Assembly (NCBI GenBank): GCA_013112715.1
Contig: JABFGB010000009.1
Coordinates: 1 to 64,000 of the forward strand
DNA length: 64,000 nt
Direction of reading: 5' to 3'
Source: Chloroflexota bacterium
GTDB lineage: Bacteria; Chloroflexota; Anaerolineae; Aggregatilineales; J027
Shown here: positions 24,541-33,407 of the stretch, piece by piece
Numbering within the stretch: the stretch's first letter is position 1
Layout: each line of letters begins with the position of its first letter
Notes under the pieces: generated by a model
What the model saw: only the letters and a program-made list of their open reading frames with translations
Databases searched by the model: none
What the model was told of the DNA's origin: nothing
Made by a program: the position numbers and the translations under genes

Positions 24541-25104
24541 ATGATGCCCCCACCTACGATTACAACCGAACGTCTGATTTTGCGGCCATTTACCCTCGAC
24601 GATGCGCCGGAATTGGCACGGGCCATTAATGCCCCCGAAATCGCCGCCAATACCCTCAATATTTCCTATCCCTATGAGGAGCATCTGGCGGTGGATTGGA
24701 TTAACGGCCTAGAGGAGCGTTACCTCAACGGGGTCAATGTCAATTTCGCCATCACCCTCCGTTCAACAGGTGAAATCGGCGGGTCAATCGGTTTGGTGAT
24801 TAACCAACGTCATCAACATGCCGAAATGGGCTATTGGCTGGCCGTGCCATTGTGGGGACAGGGCTATATGACCGAAGCCGCCTGTGCCTGCCTCGAATTT
24901 GGTTTTGTGACGCTTGGCCTCCATCGCATCTACGCGGGGCATTATGCCCGTAATCCTGCTTCTGGACGGGTGATGCAAAAAATGGGCATGGCCTATGAAG
25001 GCACATTCCGTCACCACCTCCTGAAAGATGGTGTGTTCGAGGATAATGTGGTTTATGGTATCCTGCACGAGGATTGGGAACGCCGAAAATCCTCGGCAGG
25101 ATAG
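24541..25104 (+). CDS. GNAT acetyltransferase (RimJ/RimL-like)
   Basis: 187 residues. The GNAT fold is read from TERLILRPFTLDDAPELARAI at the start, a central AEMGYWLAVPLWGQGYMTEA (acetyl-CoA pyrophosphate loop region) and GLHRIYAGHYARNPASGRVMQKMGM, the RimJ/RimL signature with its Asn-Pro-Ala-Ser segment. It may acetylate a protein N-terminus or a small amine. It follows the riboflavin ATPase gene by 11 bases and is probably the last gene of that operon, though no link to flavin is evident. It ends five bases from the convergent gene. Confidence 0.85.
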   Translation: MMPPPTITTERLILRPFTLDDAPELARAINAPEIAANTLNISYPYEEHLAVDWINGLEERYLNGVNVNFAITLRSTGEIGGSIGLVINQRHQHAEMGYWLAVPLWGQGYMTEAACACLEFGFVTLGLHRIYAGHYARNPASGRVMQKMGMAYEGTFRHHLLKDGVFEDNVVYGILHEDWERRKSSAG

Positions 25105-25109
25105 CCTAC

Positions 25110-26507
25110 CTACTCCGCCCGTTGACCCGCTGGCGGCACAATTTCAACCTCGCGTGCCCCCACCCGATTTTGGAAGGGGTCAATGCTGACTTTTTCGTGA
25201 ATCAGGCCCGCCCAGCAGTTTTGTGGATTTTGCGCCTCATATACCTCCGTCATGCGGACCGCGCCCCACACCTCGGCGCTTTGTTCCGGATGCAGATAAT
25301 AAAAGGTGTCGTTGGAGGTCGCGTCAAATACTTCGGTCAATTCTTCCTGCGGGGCAATCGCCCACCGCCACGGATAGTCACTGAGCGCCGAGTCGCAGTC
25401 AATTCCCACGCGGAACGTCCCGGCAGGCTCTAAATAACCGAGGGTACTGGAACGCTGCGTAAATTCATAGACCGCGCCGGGGAACGGCCCAAAACTGCGA
25501 ATCGGCGTGCTGCCCACATTTTTGACCGTCAAATGGAACACCAGCAAATCGCCCTGTTCTAAGGTGATAGTAGATTGATTGGAGCAGTTCCATTCTGGCT
25601 TCGCAATCAAATCCCCCGTTGTCAGGTTATCCGTATAATAGCGGTCATCCCATTTAAGGGTGCTAAAACACACCGAAATCCCCAGAGCCTGCGGTTGGAT
25701 TTCCGCCAATGGCAGACCACCCTGTTCAATCGTCAGTGAACTGCTGCGGACAATCCGCTGCCCTACCGCGTCCTGCGCGACGGCGTACAGCGTATATTCC
25801 CCATCGGCAGGCGGCTCATAGCCATCATCTACCCCGCCGTCATAATCAAATTCGTGGTTGCCGGCATCCCCCGGTTCACGCCCCCCCAACCGCTCCGAAA
25901 GATACCGCTTTACCCCTTTGTTATCTTGCAGATACACCGCAAGGTCGGCTTCTTTTTCCAAGAATACATTGACCCGCACCCGATCCCGCACCCCATCTTG
26001 ATTCGGCGTAAAGGTCGTCGGGCTGACTTCAAACGCCGGGATGAGGGGTAGTTGCAAATCGGCCTCTACAATTTCAAATGTGCCCGTCACGGTCTTAGTG
26101 TCACCATCTTCGTCGCGGGCTTCTAGTGACCATGTATAGCGTCCGTTGGGGAGTAAGCGCCGCTCCACCACACCATCAATCGTTTCATCGGGGAGGGTAT
26201 AGCCATCCACTACCCCGCTAAATGCCACACGGTAATCCCCGCGTGACCGGGCTTCATTTTCACGAAAAACATAGCGCTGCCCATTTTCATGCGTAAAAAC
26301 AAGGGTGACATGCGCATTGCGGGCGATGGTATACGAAAACACCGCCACATCATCTACCCCGTCGGCATTGGGGGAAATCGTACTGATCGAAAAACCCGCG
26401 TCTTGAATTAAATCGCCGGGGGGTTGCAGCAAAACGTAGCCGACAGCCGCTACCACACCCAACGCGACCAGCGCCGCGCCAATTGTCCATAATTTAAAGG
26501 TTGACAT
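25110..26507 (-). CDS. Secreted protein with FlgD-like Ig repeats
   Basis: 465 residues. An N-terminal signal anchor (about 5-30) is followed by two FlgD/gliding-type Ig modules that begin with calcium-loop motifs, ISPNADGVDD (about 44) and FTPNQDGVRD (about 166), each with the LPNGRYTWSLEARDEDG or PADGEYTLYAVAQDAVG strand pattern. The C-terminal half (270-465) has several Cys residues and a conserved-looking beta domain I do not recognise (LEQGDLLVFHLTVKNVG). Probably a surface or periplasmic structural protein. It ends tail to tail with the GNAT gene. Confidence 0.75.
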   Translation of the reverse strand: MSTFKLWTIGAALVALGVVAAVGYVLLQPPGDLIQDAGFSISTISPNADGVDDVAVFSYTIARNAHVTLVFTHENGQRYVFRENEARSRGDYRVAFSGVVDGYTLPDETIDGVVERRLLPNGRYTWSLEARDEDGDTKTVTGTFEIVEADLQLPLIPAFEVSPTTFTPNQDGVRDRVRVNVFLEKEADLAVYLQDNKGVKRYLSERLGGREPGDAGNHEFDYDGGVDDGYEPPADGEYTLYAVAQDAVGQRIVRSSSLTIEQGGLPLAEIQPQALGISVCFSTLKWDDRYYTDNLTTGDLIAKPEWNCSNQSTITLEQGDLLVFHLTVKNVGSTPIRSFGPFPGAVYEFTQRSSTLGYLEPAGTFRVGIDCDSALSDYPWRWAIAPQEELTEVFDATSNDTFYYLHPEQSAEVWGAVRMTEVYEAQNPQNCWAGLIHEKVSIDPFQNRVGAREVEIVPPAGQRAE

Positions 26508-26657
26508 GCGTAATACTCCTTAACGGGTTTATCGGGGCGTCAGTGTAGCGTAGGGCCGGGCAGAAACCAAGTCCATTTTTCCCACGCCTCCCCTGTCAAT
26601 TCCTGCTCGTTTTGTGTACGATTGTGCGACTGCCGATTTCCAACAAAGGCGATGAAC

Positions 26658-28031
26658 ATGACCGAATTCACCTACACGGACGCCCTCAACACACTTTATA
26701 ATTTCGTGAACTACGAACTCAAACGCCAAGATCAGCTTCCCCCAGAGGCACTGAATCTTGATCGCCCCCGTCAACTCGCCGCGATCATGGGCCATCCCGA
26801 AAATCGCTATCCCATCATCCACGTGGCGGGGACAAAAGGCAAAGGTTCGGTCTGTGCCATGTGTGTGGCGATTTTGCAGGCGGCAGGGTACAAAGTTGGT
26901 CTCTATACCTCCCCCCATATGCAAGATTTCCGCGAACGCTTCCAAATCAACGGGCAGTTGATTTCGCAGGAGCAGTTCGCCGAACTGGTCTTTGATCTCA
27001 AGTCAAAATTCGCCCAAGTTGAAGGGCTAAGTTGGTTTGAGGCGATTACCGCGCTGGCCTTTGAATATTTCGCCCACGAACAGGTGGATATTGCGGTGAT
27101 TGAGGTCGGCTTGGGTGGCACACTCGACTCGACCAACATCGTGCAGCCAATTGTATCCGTCATCGCCAGCTTGAGTTTTGACCATACCGCCGTCTTGGGC
27201 AACACCATCGCCGCGATTGCAGGTGAAAAAGCAGGCATTATCAAATCTGGCATCCCGGTCGTCAGTGCCCCACAGCCGGACGAAGGCCAAGCCGTGATTG
27301 AACGTGTCGCCGCCGAAAAACACGCCCCCTTAACCCTGATCGGGCGCGATTGGCCGCTGGATATTCAGGCCCCCGCGCTCAATGGGCAGAGTTTTGCGGT
27401 GCAGGTCGGGGGTGAAACCAGAAATTACACGACGAATTTGCTTGGTCGGCATCAAGCCATTAATGCCGCCGTCGCCCTTGCTGTCATGCCCCATGTTGAA
27501 AAGGTGGGGTTAGCTGTTCCAGCCTCCGCGCAGGCCAAAGGACTGCAAAATGTTCAATGGGCAGGTCGCTTAGAAATCCTCCAGCAAGACCCGATAGTGA
27601 TTGTAGATGCCGCCCATAATCGTGCCTCGGCCCGTTATCTGGCCGAATCGCTCACCCAATTATTCACGGCCAAACCCTTAGTCTTGGTGTTTGGTGCGAA
27701 GGGCGATAAGGACATCAATGGCATGATGGAAGAATTGCTGCCCATCGTGGATACTCTAATTGTCACCCAAGCGGTTGATGCCCGCGCCGAAAACCCCGAC
27801 CAAATTGTGGCAAAGGCTAAACAAGTCCGTCCCGATTTAGCCATTTTGATTGTGCCAACGGTTGCCGATGCGCTGCGACAGGGCATGGCGCTGGCGGGGA
27901 CAAAAGGGTTGGTGTGTGCCACCGGGTCGCTGTATATCGTTGGTGAAGTCCGCACCGAATTGGGCATTGGGCCGGGTGAATTTGCCCCATCTGCCCAGCA
28001 TCAGCCGCCTCAGGTTACCGTTAAAGATTAG
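26658..28031 (+). CDS. folC: Bifunctional dihydrofolate/folylpolyglutamate synthase
   Basis: About 457 residues. The Mur-ligase-type P-loop is HVAGTKGKGSV, followed by the folC region TSPHMQDFRERFQIN, the metal-binding IEVGLGGTLDSTNIV and SFDHTAVLGNTIAAIAGEKAGIIK, and the C-terminal domain with IVDAAHNRASA. It adds glutamates to folates, or glutamate to dihydropteroate. ATG at 26658 has AAAGG eight bases upstream; ATG at 26652 is too close to it, and the TTG at 26622 has no support. An EamA transporter gene follows after six bases. Confidence 0.93.
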   Translation: MTEFTYTDALNTLYNFVNYELKRQDQLPPEALNLDRPRQLAAIMGHPENRYPIIHVAGTKGKGSVCAMCVAILQAAGYKVGLYTSPHMQDFRERFQINGQLISQEQFAELVFDLKSKFAQVEGLSWFEAITALAFEYFAHEQVDIAVIEVGLGGTLDSTNIVQPIVSVIASLSFDHTAVLGNTIAAIAGEKAGIIKSGIPVVSAPQPDEGQAVIERVAAEKHAPLTLIGRDWPLDIQAPALNGQSFAVQVGGETRNYTTNLLGRHQAINAAVALAVMPHVEKVGLAVPASAQAKGLQNVQWAGRLEILQQDPIVIVDAAHNRASARYLAESLTQLFTAKPLVLVFGAKGDKDINGMMEELLPIVDTLIVTQAVDARAENPDQIVAKAKQVRPDLAILIVPTVADALRQGMALAGTKGLVCATGSLYIVGEVRTELGIGPGEFAPSAQHQPPQVTVKD

Positions 28032-28037
28032 GGGTTT

Positions 28038-28934
28038 ATGAATCGTACACTCTCCGGCACATTGTTATCTCTCACGTCAGCGGCGGGTTATGCTACTTTT
28101 GCTCTTTGGATTAAGTGGTCATATCATGAAGGTTTAGAAGCACTTGATATTCTGACATGGCGCTACATCTTTGCCTCGGTATTGGTGTGGAGTTTGTGGC
28201 CGCTTATTCGGGACAGTGCCGCACTCAATACCCTCAATCGTCGCCAACTGCTGATATTGATTGGGCTAGGGGCGTTGTTTGTTTGGGTATCCTTAATGGC
28301 AGCGATGGCGCTAGGTCGGATTCCCGCCACCACCTATACTCTGATTCTGTATACCTATCCGGCCCTTGTGGCGATTTTTTCGTTCTTTTTGGGCGAACGA
28401 CTGCCCCGCGCCGCATGGTTGTCAGTGGGCTTGGCATTGATTGGCTGCACAATGACCACCGGAGGGCAATTAGATGTCAGCAAACCAATGGACATCTTTT
28501 TCCCCTTTGCTAATGCTGGTTTCTACGCGATCTATTTGATTATCGCCGGGCGTTATACCCGCAAAATCCCCGGTACAGCATCAGGCATCGTCAGCGTCAC
28601 GAGTTCCGCTTTTGTCATGCTGTTCCTCATCGGAGTACGGGGCTTGGCGACGCCTGATTCGACCAATGGGTGGATTGTACTCATCTGTTTGGCTGTGATT
28701 TCAACCGTCCTGCCGATTTTGACGATGTTTGCAGGAATCGCACGCATTGGGGCATCCAACGCCGCAATTGTTAGCACCATCGAACCGTTGATTACGATTA
28801 TCTTGGCGGCAGTCATCCTCCATGAAAAAGCGGCTGCCCTGCAATATTTTGGCGGGGTGTTGATTTTGATCAGCGTGGTGCTGCTCCAACTGGTCATGCG
28901 AAAACAGGCCACTGCTCAATCAGCGGAAGCCTGA
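28038..28934 (+). CDS. EamA-family (DMT) transporter
   Basis: 298 residues and about ten transmembrane helices in two EamA repeats (about 5-140 and 150-285). The family pattern is visible as LDILTWRYIFASVLVW in the first half and TMFAGIARIGASNAAIVSTIEPLITIIL in the second. DMT proteins export metabolites such as amino acids; the substrate is unknown. It starts six bases after folC ends, so the two are probably cotranscribed. Confidence 0.88.
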   Translation: MNRTLSGTLLSLTSAAGYATFALWIKWSYHEGLEALDILTWRYIFASVLVWSLWPLIRDSAALNTLNRRQLLILIGLGALFVWVSLMAAMALGRIPATTYTLILYTYPALVAIFSFFLGERLPRAAWLSVGLALIGCTMTTGGQLDVSKPMDIFFPFANAGFYAIYLIIAGRYTRKIPGTASGIVSVTSSAFVMLFLIGVRGLATPDSTNGWIVLICLAVISTVLPILTMFAGIARIGASNAAIVSTIEPLITIILAAVILHEKAAALQYFGGVLILISVVLLQLVMRKQATAQSAEA

Positions 28935-29012
28935 CGATAATCCCGCACGCTTGACCGCCTGTGGTATCCTTACGCCGTTGAATCTTCCAGTAGATTTGGG
29001 TGAGGATAGGCT

Positions 29013-30563
29013 GTGCGTCGTATTGTGATTGCTGTCGCGGTTTTATTGCTGAGTTCGTTGGCCTGCACACTGACGTTGGATGACATCGAACCAACGCCCA
29101 TTCCACCCACCTTCACCCCGCGTCCAACCCAAACCGCGATTGCCCAGCAGCCCAGTTCGACGCCCAGCCCAACGATTCAAGCCAGTGCTACCCCTAGCCC
29201 TACCTCTACCGCCACAGCGACCATGACACCCTCTTTAACCCCCTTGCCCAGTTCCACACCGTTTCCACAGGTGGGACTGACTTATGACCAATATGGCTCG
29301 TTAGAGGTCAATTCTCAACTGGCGAATGGCCTTACCCGACCTTACCTATCGTTTATTTACGTAGATGACCAAACGGATCGCCTACCCGAAGGCACACCCG
29401 CCCCCGAAGTCGTCATGGAAGTCATCTATATCGTTCCCCCCGATGGCGGCAGTCGCATTCCAGTCGTTGAACTACCCGCCAGCACCGAAGATGATATTTT
29501 TTGGTCGCCTACCGGGGACTACTTGGCCTATCTTTTGCGCGAAGACCCGGCCACGGCTGGCCTCTATATCCTCAATACGCGGCTCGGTATCACCATTCGT
29601 ATGTTTGATTTGGACACCCTACAACCGCGCGGCATCCCTGGTCATCAACCTGTATGGAAACCCGATGGCACACAGTTAGCCATTACACTCCCCACCGCCT
29701 ATGAGACCGATATTTTCCTGCTGACCCCGGACGGATCAAGTTTTAACAATGTGACCAATTCGGCATCCTACGATTTTTGGCCTGCGTGGTCGCCGGATGG
29801 TCGCTATCTAGCCTTCGTTTCAGATCGGGATACCTGCCTCACATGGCTACCCGGTCAACCCAATACCTGTGATCGCCCCGGAGCAACACCACCAACCTCT
29901 GGCAAATTGTATTTGTTGGATACCCAATCTGGGCAGGTGCAAAAGGTCAATGATATTCCACTGAACAGCCCGCCGCGTTGGATTAATAACCGCTATTTGA
30001 GCGTTACATCCGGCATACTAGATCCGCTGGCAGGTTCAAGCGATGTCTGGGTTTACGATATTGAAGCCGGGTCGTCATGGCAGGTCACTCCCGACGATGA
30101 TGCCTTGTATACCGGAGTGGCATGGAATGATGATGCCTCACAGGTGGTTTATCAACGTGCTGCCGATGTCACCAGTATTGTCTCGGCAGATCGTTTAGGT
30201 ACGGTGGTTCAAAGTACCGATGAATATAGTTTCCCACGTTTTGGCCTAGCCGCCGATTGGTCACCCAATGGCGATTATGTCGCGCTAGGGGGACGCAATG
30301 GGCAGTGTCCCTATGGCCTGATGGTCTACACCGATGAATTTGAACTGGTGAATATCCCATCCATCAGTGTCCTCGCCTGCGAACCTCTATATTCGCCAAC
30401 CGGGAATTACCTTGCTTTCACAGGTATCAGCACCGCTCCCGGTCAGGATGGTCGGGTGGATATTTATCTGACCAACCCCAGCGGTGTCGGCTTGCGCAGC
30501 ATGACATCAACCTTACGCGGGCCAGTACAGATGTTAGGTTGGGTCGGGCCAATTCCGAATTAG
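29013..30563 (+). CDS. Lipoprotein with a TolB/PD40-type beta-propeller
   Basis: 516 residues. A lipoprotein signal peptide ends at LSSLAC (Cys about 18). A Thr/Pro/Ser-rich linker (about 25-85) is followed by a beta-propeller with PD40 blade motifs: FWSPTGDYLAYLL, VWKPDGTQLAITL, AWSPDGRYLAFVSD, and later ADWSPNGDYVALGG and YSPTGNYLAFTG. PD40 propellers bind proteins or glycans outside the cell. The start is GTG at 29013 after GAGGAT. The gene seems to stand alone. Confidence 0.82.
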   Translation: MRRIVIAVAVLLLSSLACTLTLDDIEPTPIPPTFTPRPTQTAIAQQPSSTPSPTIQASATPSPTSTATATMTPSLTPLPSSTPFPQVGLTYDQYGSLEVNSQLANGLTRPYLSFIYVDDQTDRLPEGTPAPEVVMEVIYIVPPDGGSRIPVVELPASTEDDIFWSPTGDYLAYLLREDPATAGLYILNTRLGITIRMFDLDTLQPRGIPGHQPVWKPDGTQLAITLPTAYETDIFLLTPDGSSFNNVTNSASYDFWPAWSPDGRYLAFVSDRDTCLTWLPGQPNTCDRPGATPPTSGKLYLLDTQSGQVQKVNDIPLNSPPRWINNRYLSVTSGILDPLAGSSDVWVYDIEAGSSWQVTPDDDALYTGVAWNDDASQVVYQRAADVTSIVSADRLGTVVQSTDEYSFPRFGLAADWSPNGDYVALGGRNGQCPYGLMVYTDEFELVNIPSISVLACEPLYSPTGNYLAFTGISTAPGQDGRVDIYLTNPSGVGLRSMTSTLRGPVQMLGWVGPIPN

Positions 30564-30566
30564 TGC

Positions 30567-30595
30567 TTGACAAAAAATTTCAGTCAGAGTATTTT
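30567..30595 (+). promoter_or_regulatory. Promoter of arsR
   Basis: TTGACA (30567-30572), 17 bases, TATTTT. The operator starts five bases after the -10 box, so bound ArsR would block transcription. Confidence 0.7.
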
Positions 30596-30599
30596 ATAT

Positions 30600-30615
30600 A
30601 TAGATAGCTATCTAT
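30600..30615. promoter_or_regulatory. ArsR operator O1
   Basis: ATAGATAGCTATCTAT, a perfect 16-bp palindrome just downstream of the -10 box and 17 bases before the arsR ATG. A related site stands before arsM. Confidence 0.8.
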
Positions 30616-30632
30616 GAATCAGAGTGTGGTCT

Positions 30633-30956
30633 ATGGAAAATTTGCTGGCATTTGCACGTGTTCTCAGCGATGAAACCCGTTATCAAATGATGCTGCTGCT
30701 ATGCTGTACCGAATTTTCGGTGACAGATTTGGTCAAAGCATTAGAGGGGCGGGGGATTACGGTCAGTCAGCCCACCGTCTCACACCATTTAGCCGAATTG
30801 CGCGATGCTAATTTGGTGATTGTGCGGAAAGCGGGCCGTCAGACCTTCTACATCCTAAATCAAGAGCAGGTAACGGTGTGCTGTGGTCAATTGATGACCA
30901 AATTTGCGCCTCTCATTTCGGTAGATCAGATTCCCGTGCGCGGATCGGAGAATTAA
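30633..30956 (+). CDS. arsR: ArsR-family metalloregulator
   Basis: 107 residues. A winged helix with recognition helix SQPTVSHHLAELRDANLV (about 45-62) and wing RKAGRQTFYIL. Cys24-Cys25 in LLLCCTEFSV lie near the position of the arsenite site of classical ArsR (ELCVC), and a second pair Cys83-Cys84 lies at the C-terminus, so arsenite could bridge them. It probably represses itself at O1 and arsM at O2. ATG at 30633 is the likely start; GTG at 30624 is open. Confidence 0.88.
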   Translation: MENLLAFARVLSDETRYQMMLLLCCTEFSVTDLVKALEGRGITVSQPTVSHHLAELRDANLVIVRKAGRQTFYILNQEQVTVCCGQLMTKFAPLISVDQIPVRGSEN

Positions 30957-30982
30957 GTTCTCCAAAATTTTTTGCCCAAACG

Positions 30983-31000
30983 TATAGATATTCGTCTATA
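30983..31000. promoter_or_regulatory. ArsR operator O2 upstream of arsM
   Basis: TATAGA, six bases, TCTATA. It shares the ATAGAT/TCTAT half-site with O1 and lies 27 bases before the arsM ATG. Confidence 0.65.
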
Positions 31001-31027
31001 TGTGTATCAATCTAAGGAGCAATTCAC

Positions 31028-31876
31028 ATGACCGACCCCAACCTCGTGTTAGAAGTCAAATCTTCCAAAGCTTGCTGTGGCGATGACTGTTGTGCCCCGG
31101 CTGATTCAGTGGCAAACGTGGCTACCCCACAACTCATATCGAACGCGACCTCTGAAGACATTCATGAAGCCGTCAAATCGCGCTATGGACGCCTTGCCGA
31201 AACCAGCTCAAGCTGCTGCGGGGATAGCTGCGGTTGCAATAATGCCAGCCTCTACGAGACGGAACTTAATCTGATTCCCACCGAAGTTGCCGAATTTTCG
31301 CTGGGCTGCGGCGACCCGATCTCGATTGCCGAACTGCGCCCCGGTGAAGTCGTGGTAGATTTGGGGTCAGGGGGTGGCCTTGATGCCTTTTTGTCGGCCC
31401 AACGAGTGGGAGAGACTGGTCGCGTGATTGGGGTAGACATGACCCCCGCCATGATTGAACGCGCTACGAAAGCCCGCGACAAGCAGGGGTTCAAAAATGT
31501 AGAGTTTCGCTTGGGTCAGATTGAGCATATGCCCATCGAAGACAACACCGCTGATGTCATCATTAGCAACTGCGTTATCAACCTTGCCCCCGACAAAAAG
31601 GCCGTGTTCAAAGATGCCTTCCGTGTCTTGAAATCGGGTGGACGTTTCGCCGTCGCCGATATTGTGACCGAAGGCGCACTGACCCCTGATGAACGCGCCA
31701 ATATGGACTTCTGGTCGGAATGCCTGACTGGGGCGATTGATGTCAATGTTTATCTGGGTGCGCTGCGAGAAGTCGGCTTTGTAGACGCCCAAGTCACCCA
31801 CAAGGTTGCCTATACCGGTGAAAGCAATTTCTCCGCCAAAATTTTCAGCGCCCGCATCACGGCTCGCAAGCCCTAA
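31028..31876 (+). CDS. arsM: Arsenite S-adenosylmethionine methyltransferase
   Basis: 282 residues. SAM motif [15 protein letters not shown] (about 108-122) and the three Cys positions that hold As(III) in ArsM: Cys94 (LGCGDP), Cys182 (SNCVINL) and Cys232 (SECLTG). Two further Cys clusters at the N-terminus ([11 protein letters not shown] about 14-24 and [10 protein letters not shown] about 61-70) may bind arsenite as well. It methylates arsenite to volatile or less toxic forms. AAGGAG precedes the ATG. No acr3/arsB or arsC gene lies beside it. Confidence 0.94.
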   Translation: MTDPNLVLEVKSSKACCGDDCCAPADSVANVATPQLISNATSEDIHEAVKSRYGRLAETSSSCCGDSCGCNNASLYETELNLIPTEVAEFSLGCGDPISIAELRPGEVVVDLGSGGGLDAFLSAQRVGETGRVIGVDMTPAMIERATKARDKQGFKNVEFRLGQIEHMPIEDNTADVIISNCVINLAPDKKAVFKDAFRVLKSGGRFAVADIVTEGALTPDERANMDFWSECLTGAIDVNVYLGALREVGFVDAQVTHKVAYTGESNFSAKIFSARITARKP

Positions 31877-31905
31877 AATCAGCGCCAGCGGGAAATTCGG
31901 CAGTT

Positions 31906-31943
31906 AAAAGGGTTACTCATACATGGGTGGCCCTTTATTTTTT
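31906..31943 (+). terminator. Intrinsic terminator after arsM
   Basis: AAAGGG and CCCTTT with an inner ACTCAT/ATGGGT pairing form a long stem, followed by ATTTTTTG. Confidence 0.8.
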
Positions 31944-32003
31944 GCCATGCCAACATTTCGGGTAATATAGGGCGACGCATTCTTATTGTTGGAGGATTTT
32001 TTG

Positions 32004-32855
32004 ATGTCTAGCCCTATCGCTATCGTGGTGGATAGCACTGCCGATTTACCCAAACACATCGCTGATGAGCGCCAAATTTATGTCGTACCCGAATATGTGC
32101 TGTGGGGCACTGAGAGTTTCCGCGATGGCGTGGATTTAGAAGCTGAACCCTTTTATTGGCGTCTTAAAACTGATCCGGTTATTCCGAAAACCTCTCAGCC
32201 CTCGCCCGCTGACTTTCTGAAAGCCTTTCAAACGGCGGTTGAAGAAACAAAAGCTGAATCTGTCATCTGCCTTTGCCTCTCCGCAGACCTGAGTGGTACT
32301 TATAATTCGGCAATGCAGGCCAAAGATCAAGTTGATTTTCCGGTGCGGGTGATTGACTGCCGCACAGCCTCCATGCCATTGGCGTTTTTGGCTCTCACGG
32401 CTGCCGATGGTCGTGATGGTGGACGCCCCGCCACTGAAATTGAACGTTTTATCCGCAGTTCTCTCCCCAAAACAAATATTTTTTTCACGGTCTCTTCACT
32501 TGAATATCTGCATCGTGGCGGACGTATTGGTGGAGCACAGCGTTTGATTGGCGACACCCTCAAAATTAAGCCTATTTTGACTGTGATTGATGGCAAGGTG
32601 GCTGCCAAAGAAAGCGTGCGTACCCAAAAACGTGCAACCCAGCGCATGATTGAATTGGTAGATGAAATCAGTCAGGGTCAAGAAATATGGCGACTTGGGG
32701 TAATGCACGGCATGATTCCCGATGAAGCCAAAGCCCTGCTTGATCAAATTCAGGAACGCTATCATCCGGATACTTTACTTGTGAACAATGCTGGCCCAGC
32801 GGTGGCAACCCATGTTGGCCCCGGCTGCCTCGGCATTGCCTATCAACTCAAATAG
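32004..32855 (+). CDS. DegV family fatty-acid-binding protein
   Basis: 283 residues. DegV features: IAIVVDSTADLP at the N-terminus, TSQPSPADFLKAFQ, the LSGTYNSA fatty-acid site (about 98) and LHRGGRIGG (about 168). DegV/FakB proteins present fatty acids to a FakA kinase, which is not in the window. GGAGG stands eight bases before the ATG at 32004; the TTG at 31986 would lie upstream of the ribosome site. A YbaK-like gene follows after nine bases. Confidence 0.9.
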   Translation: MSSPIAIVVDSTADLPKHIADERQIYVVPEYVLWGTESFRDGVDLEAEPFYWRLKTDPVIPKTSQPSPADFLKAFQTAVEETKAESVICLCLSADLSGTYNSAMQAKDQVDFPVRVIDCRTASMPLAFLALTAADGRDGGRPATEIERFIRSSLPKTNIFFTVSSLEYLHRGGRIGGAQRLIGDTLKIKPILTVIDGKVAAKESVRTQKRATQRMIELVDEISQGQEIWRLGVMHGMIPDEAKALLDQIQERYHPDTLLVNNAGPAVATHVGPGCLGIAYQLK

Positions 32856-32864
32856 GAGCAAGCG

Positions 32865-33365
32865 ATGGAACCCTTTACCCCACAAGATGTCCAAGCCGCT
32901 CTCGATACACTTGGAACGGGTATCTGTATCCAAACCTTTGAGACCTCAACCGCCACCTCCGCCGAAGCCGCCGCCAGCATTGGGACAAGTTTGGGCAGCA
33001 TCGTCAAAAGCCTAGTGTTTATGGTAGACGGGCAGCCGCTGGTGATTTTAGCCTCCGGCGATCAACGCATTGACACCCGCAAATTGGCAGCGATGTATGG
33101 CGTCAGCCGCAAAAAGGTCAAAGTGGCAACGACTGAAGAATGCGTTACGATTGTAGGTTATGCGCCGGGTGGGGTTCCACCGGTGGGGCATCGCAGTCGC
33201 GTCCCTATTTTGATAGACCAAACATTGGGGCGTTATGAGATGGTGTATGCCGCGGCGGGTGCTCCCAATGCCATTTTCCCAATCCCCTATGCCAAACTCG
33301 TTGACATTACGGGTGGGCAGGTGGCGGATGTCGTGGTTGAGGCAGGTGGCGAAGAAACCCCTTAG
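32865..33365 (+). CDS. YbaK/EbsC family aminoacyl-tRNA deacylase
   Basis: 166 residues with the YbaK/ProX fold: EAAASIGTSLGSIVKSLVFMVDGQPLVIL-type core (family description), the RKLAAMYGVSRKKVKVA helix, and GYAPGGVPPVGHRSRVPILID, the signature loop of this family. Such proteins hydrolyse mischarged Cys-tRNA(Pro) or similar. AGGAG precedes the ATG. It lies between degV and a membrane protein gene, probably in one transcript. Confidence 0.88.
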   Translation: MEPFTPQDVQAALDTLGTGICIQTFETSTATSAEAAASIGTSLGSIVKSLVFMVDGQPLVILASGDQRIDTRKLAAMYGVSRKKVKVATTEECVTIVGYAPGGVPPVGHRSRVPILIDQTLGRYEMVYAAAGAPNAIFPIPYAKLVDITGGQVADVVVEAGGEETP

Positions 33366-33407
33366 CGCATGGTTGTATAAGCCTGTGTAACTGGGAGGTG
33401 AGCAAAT

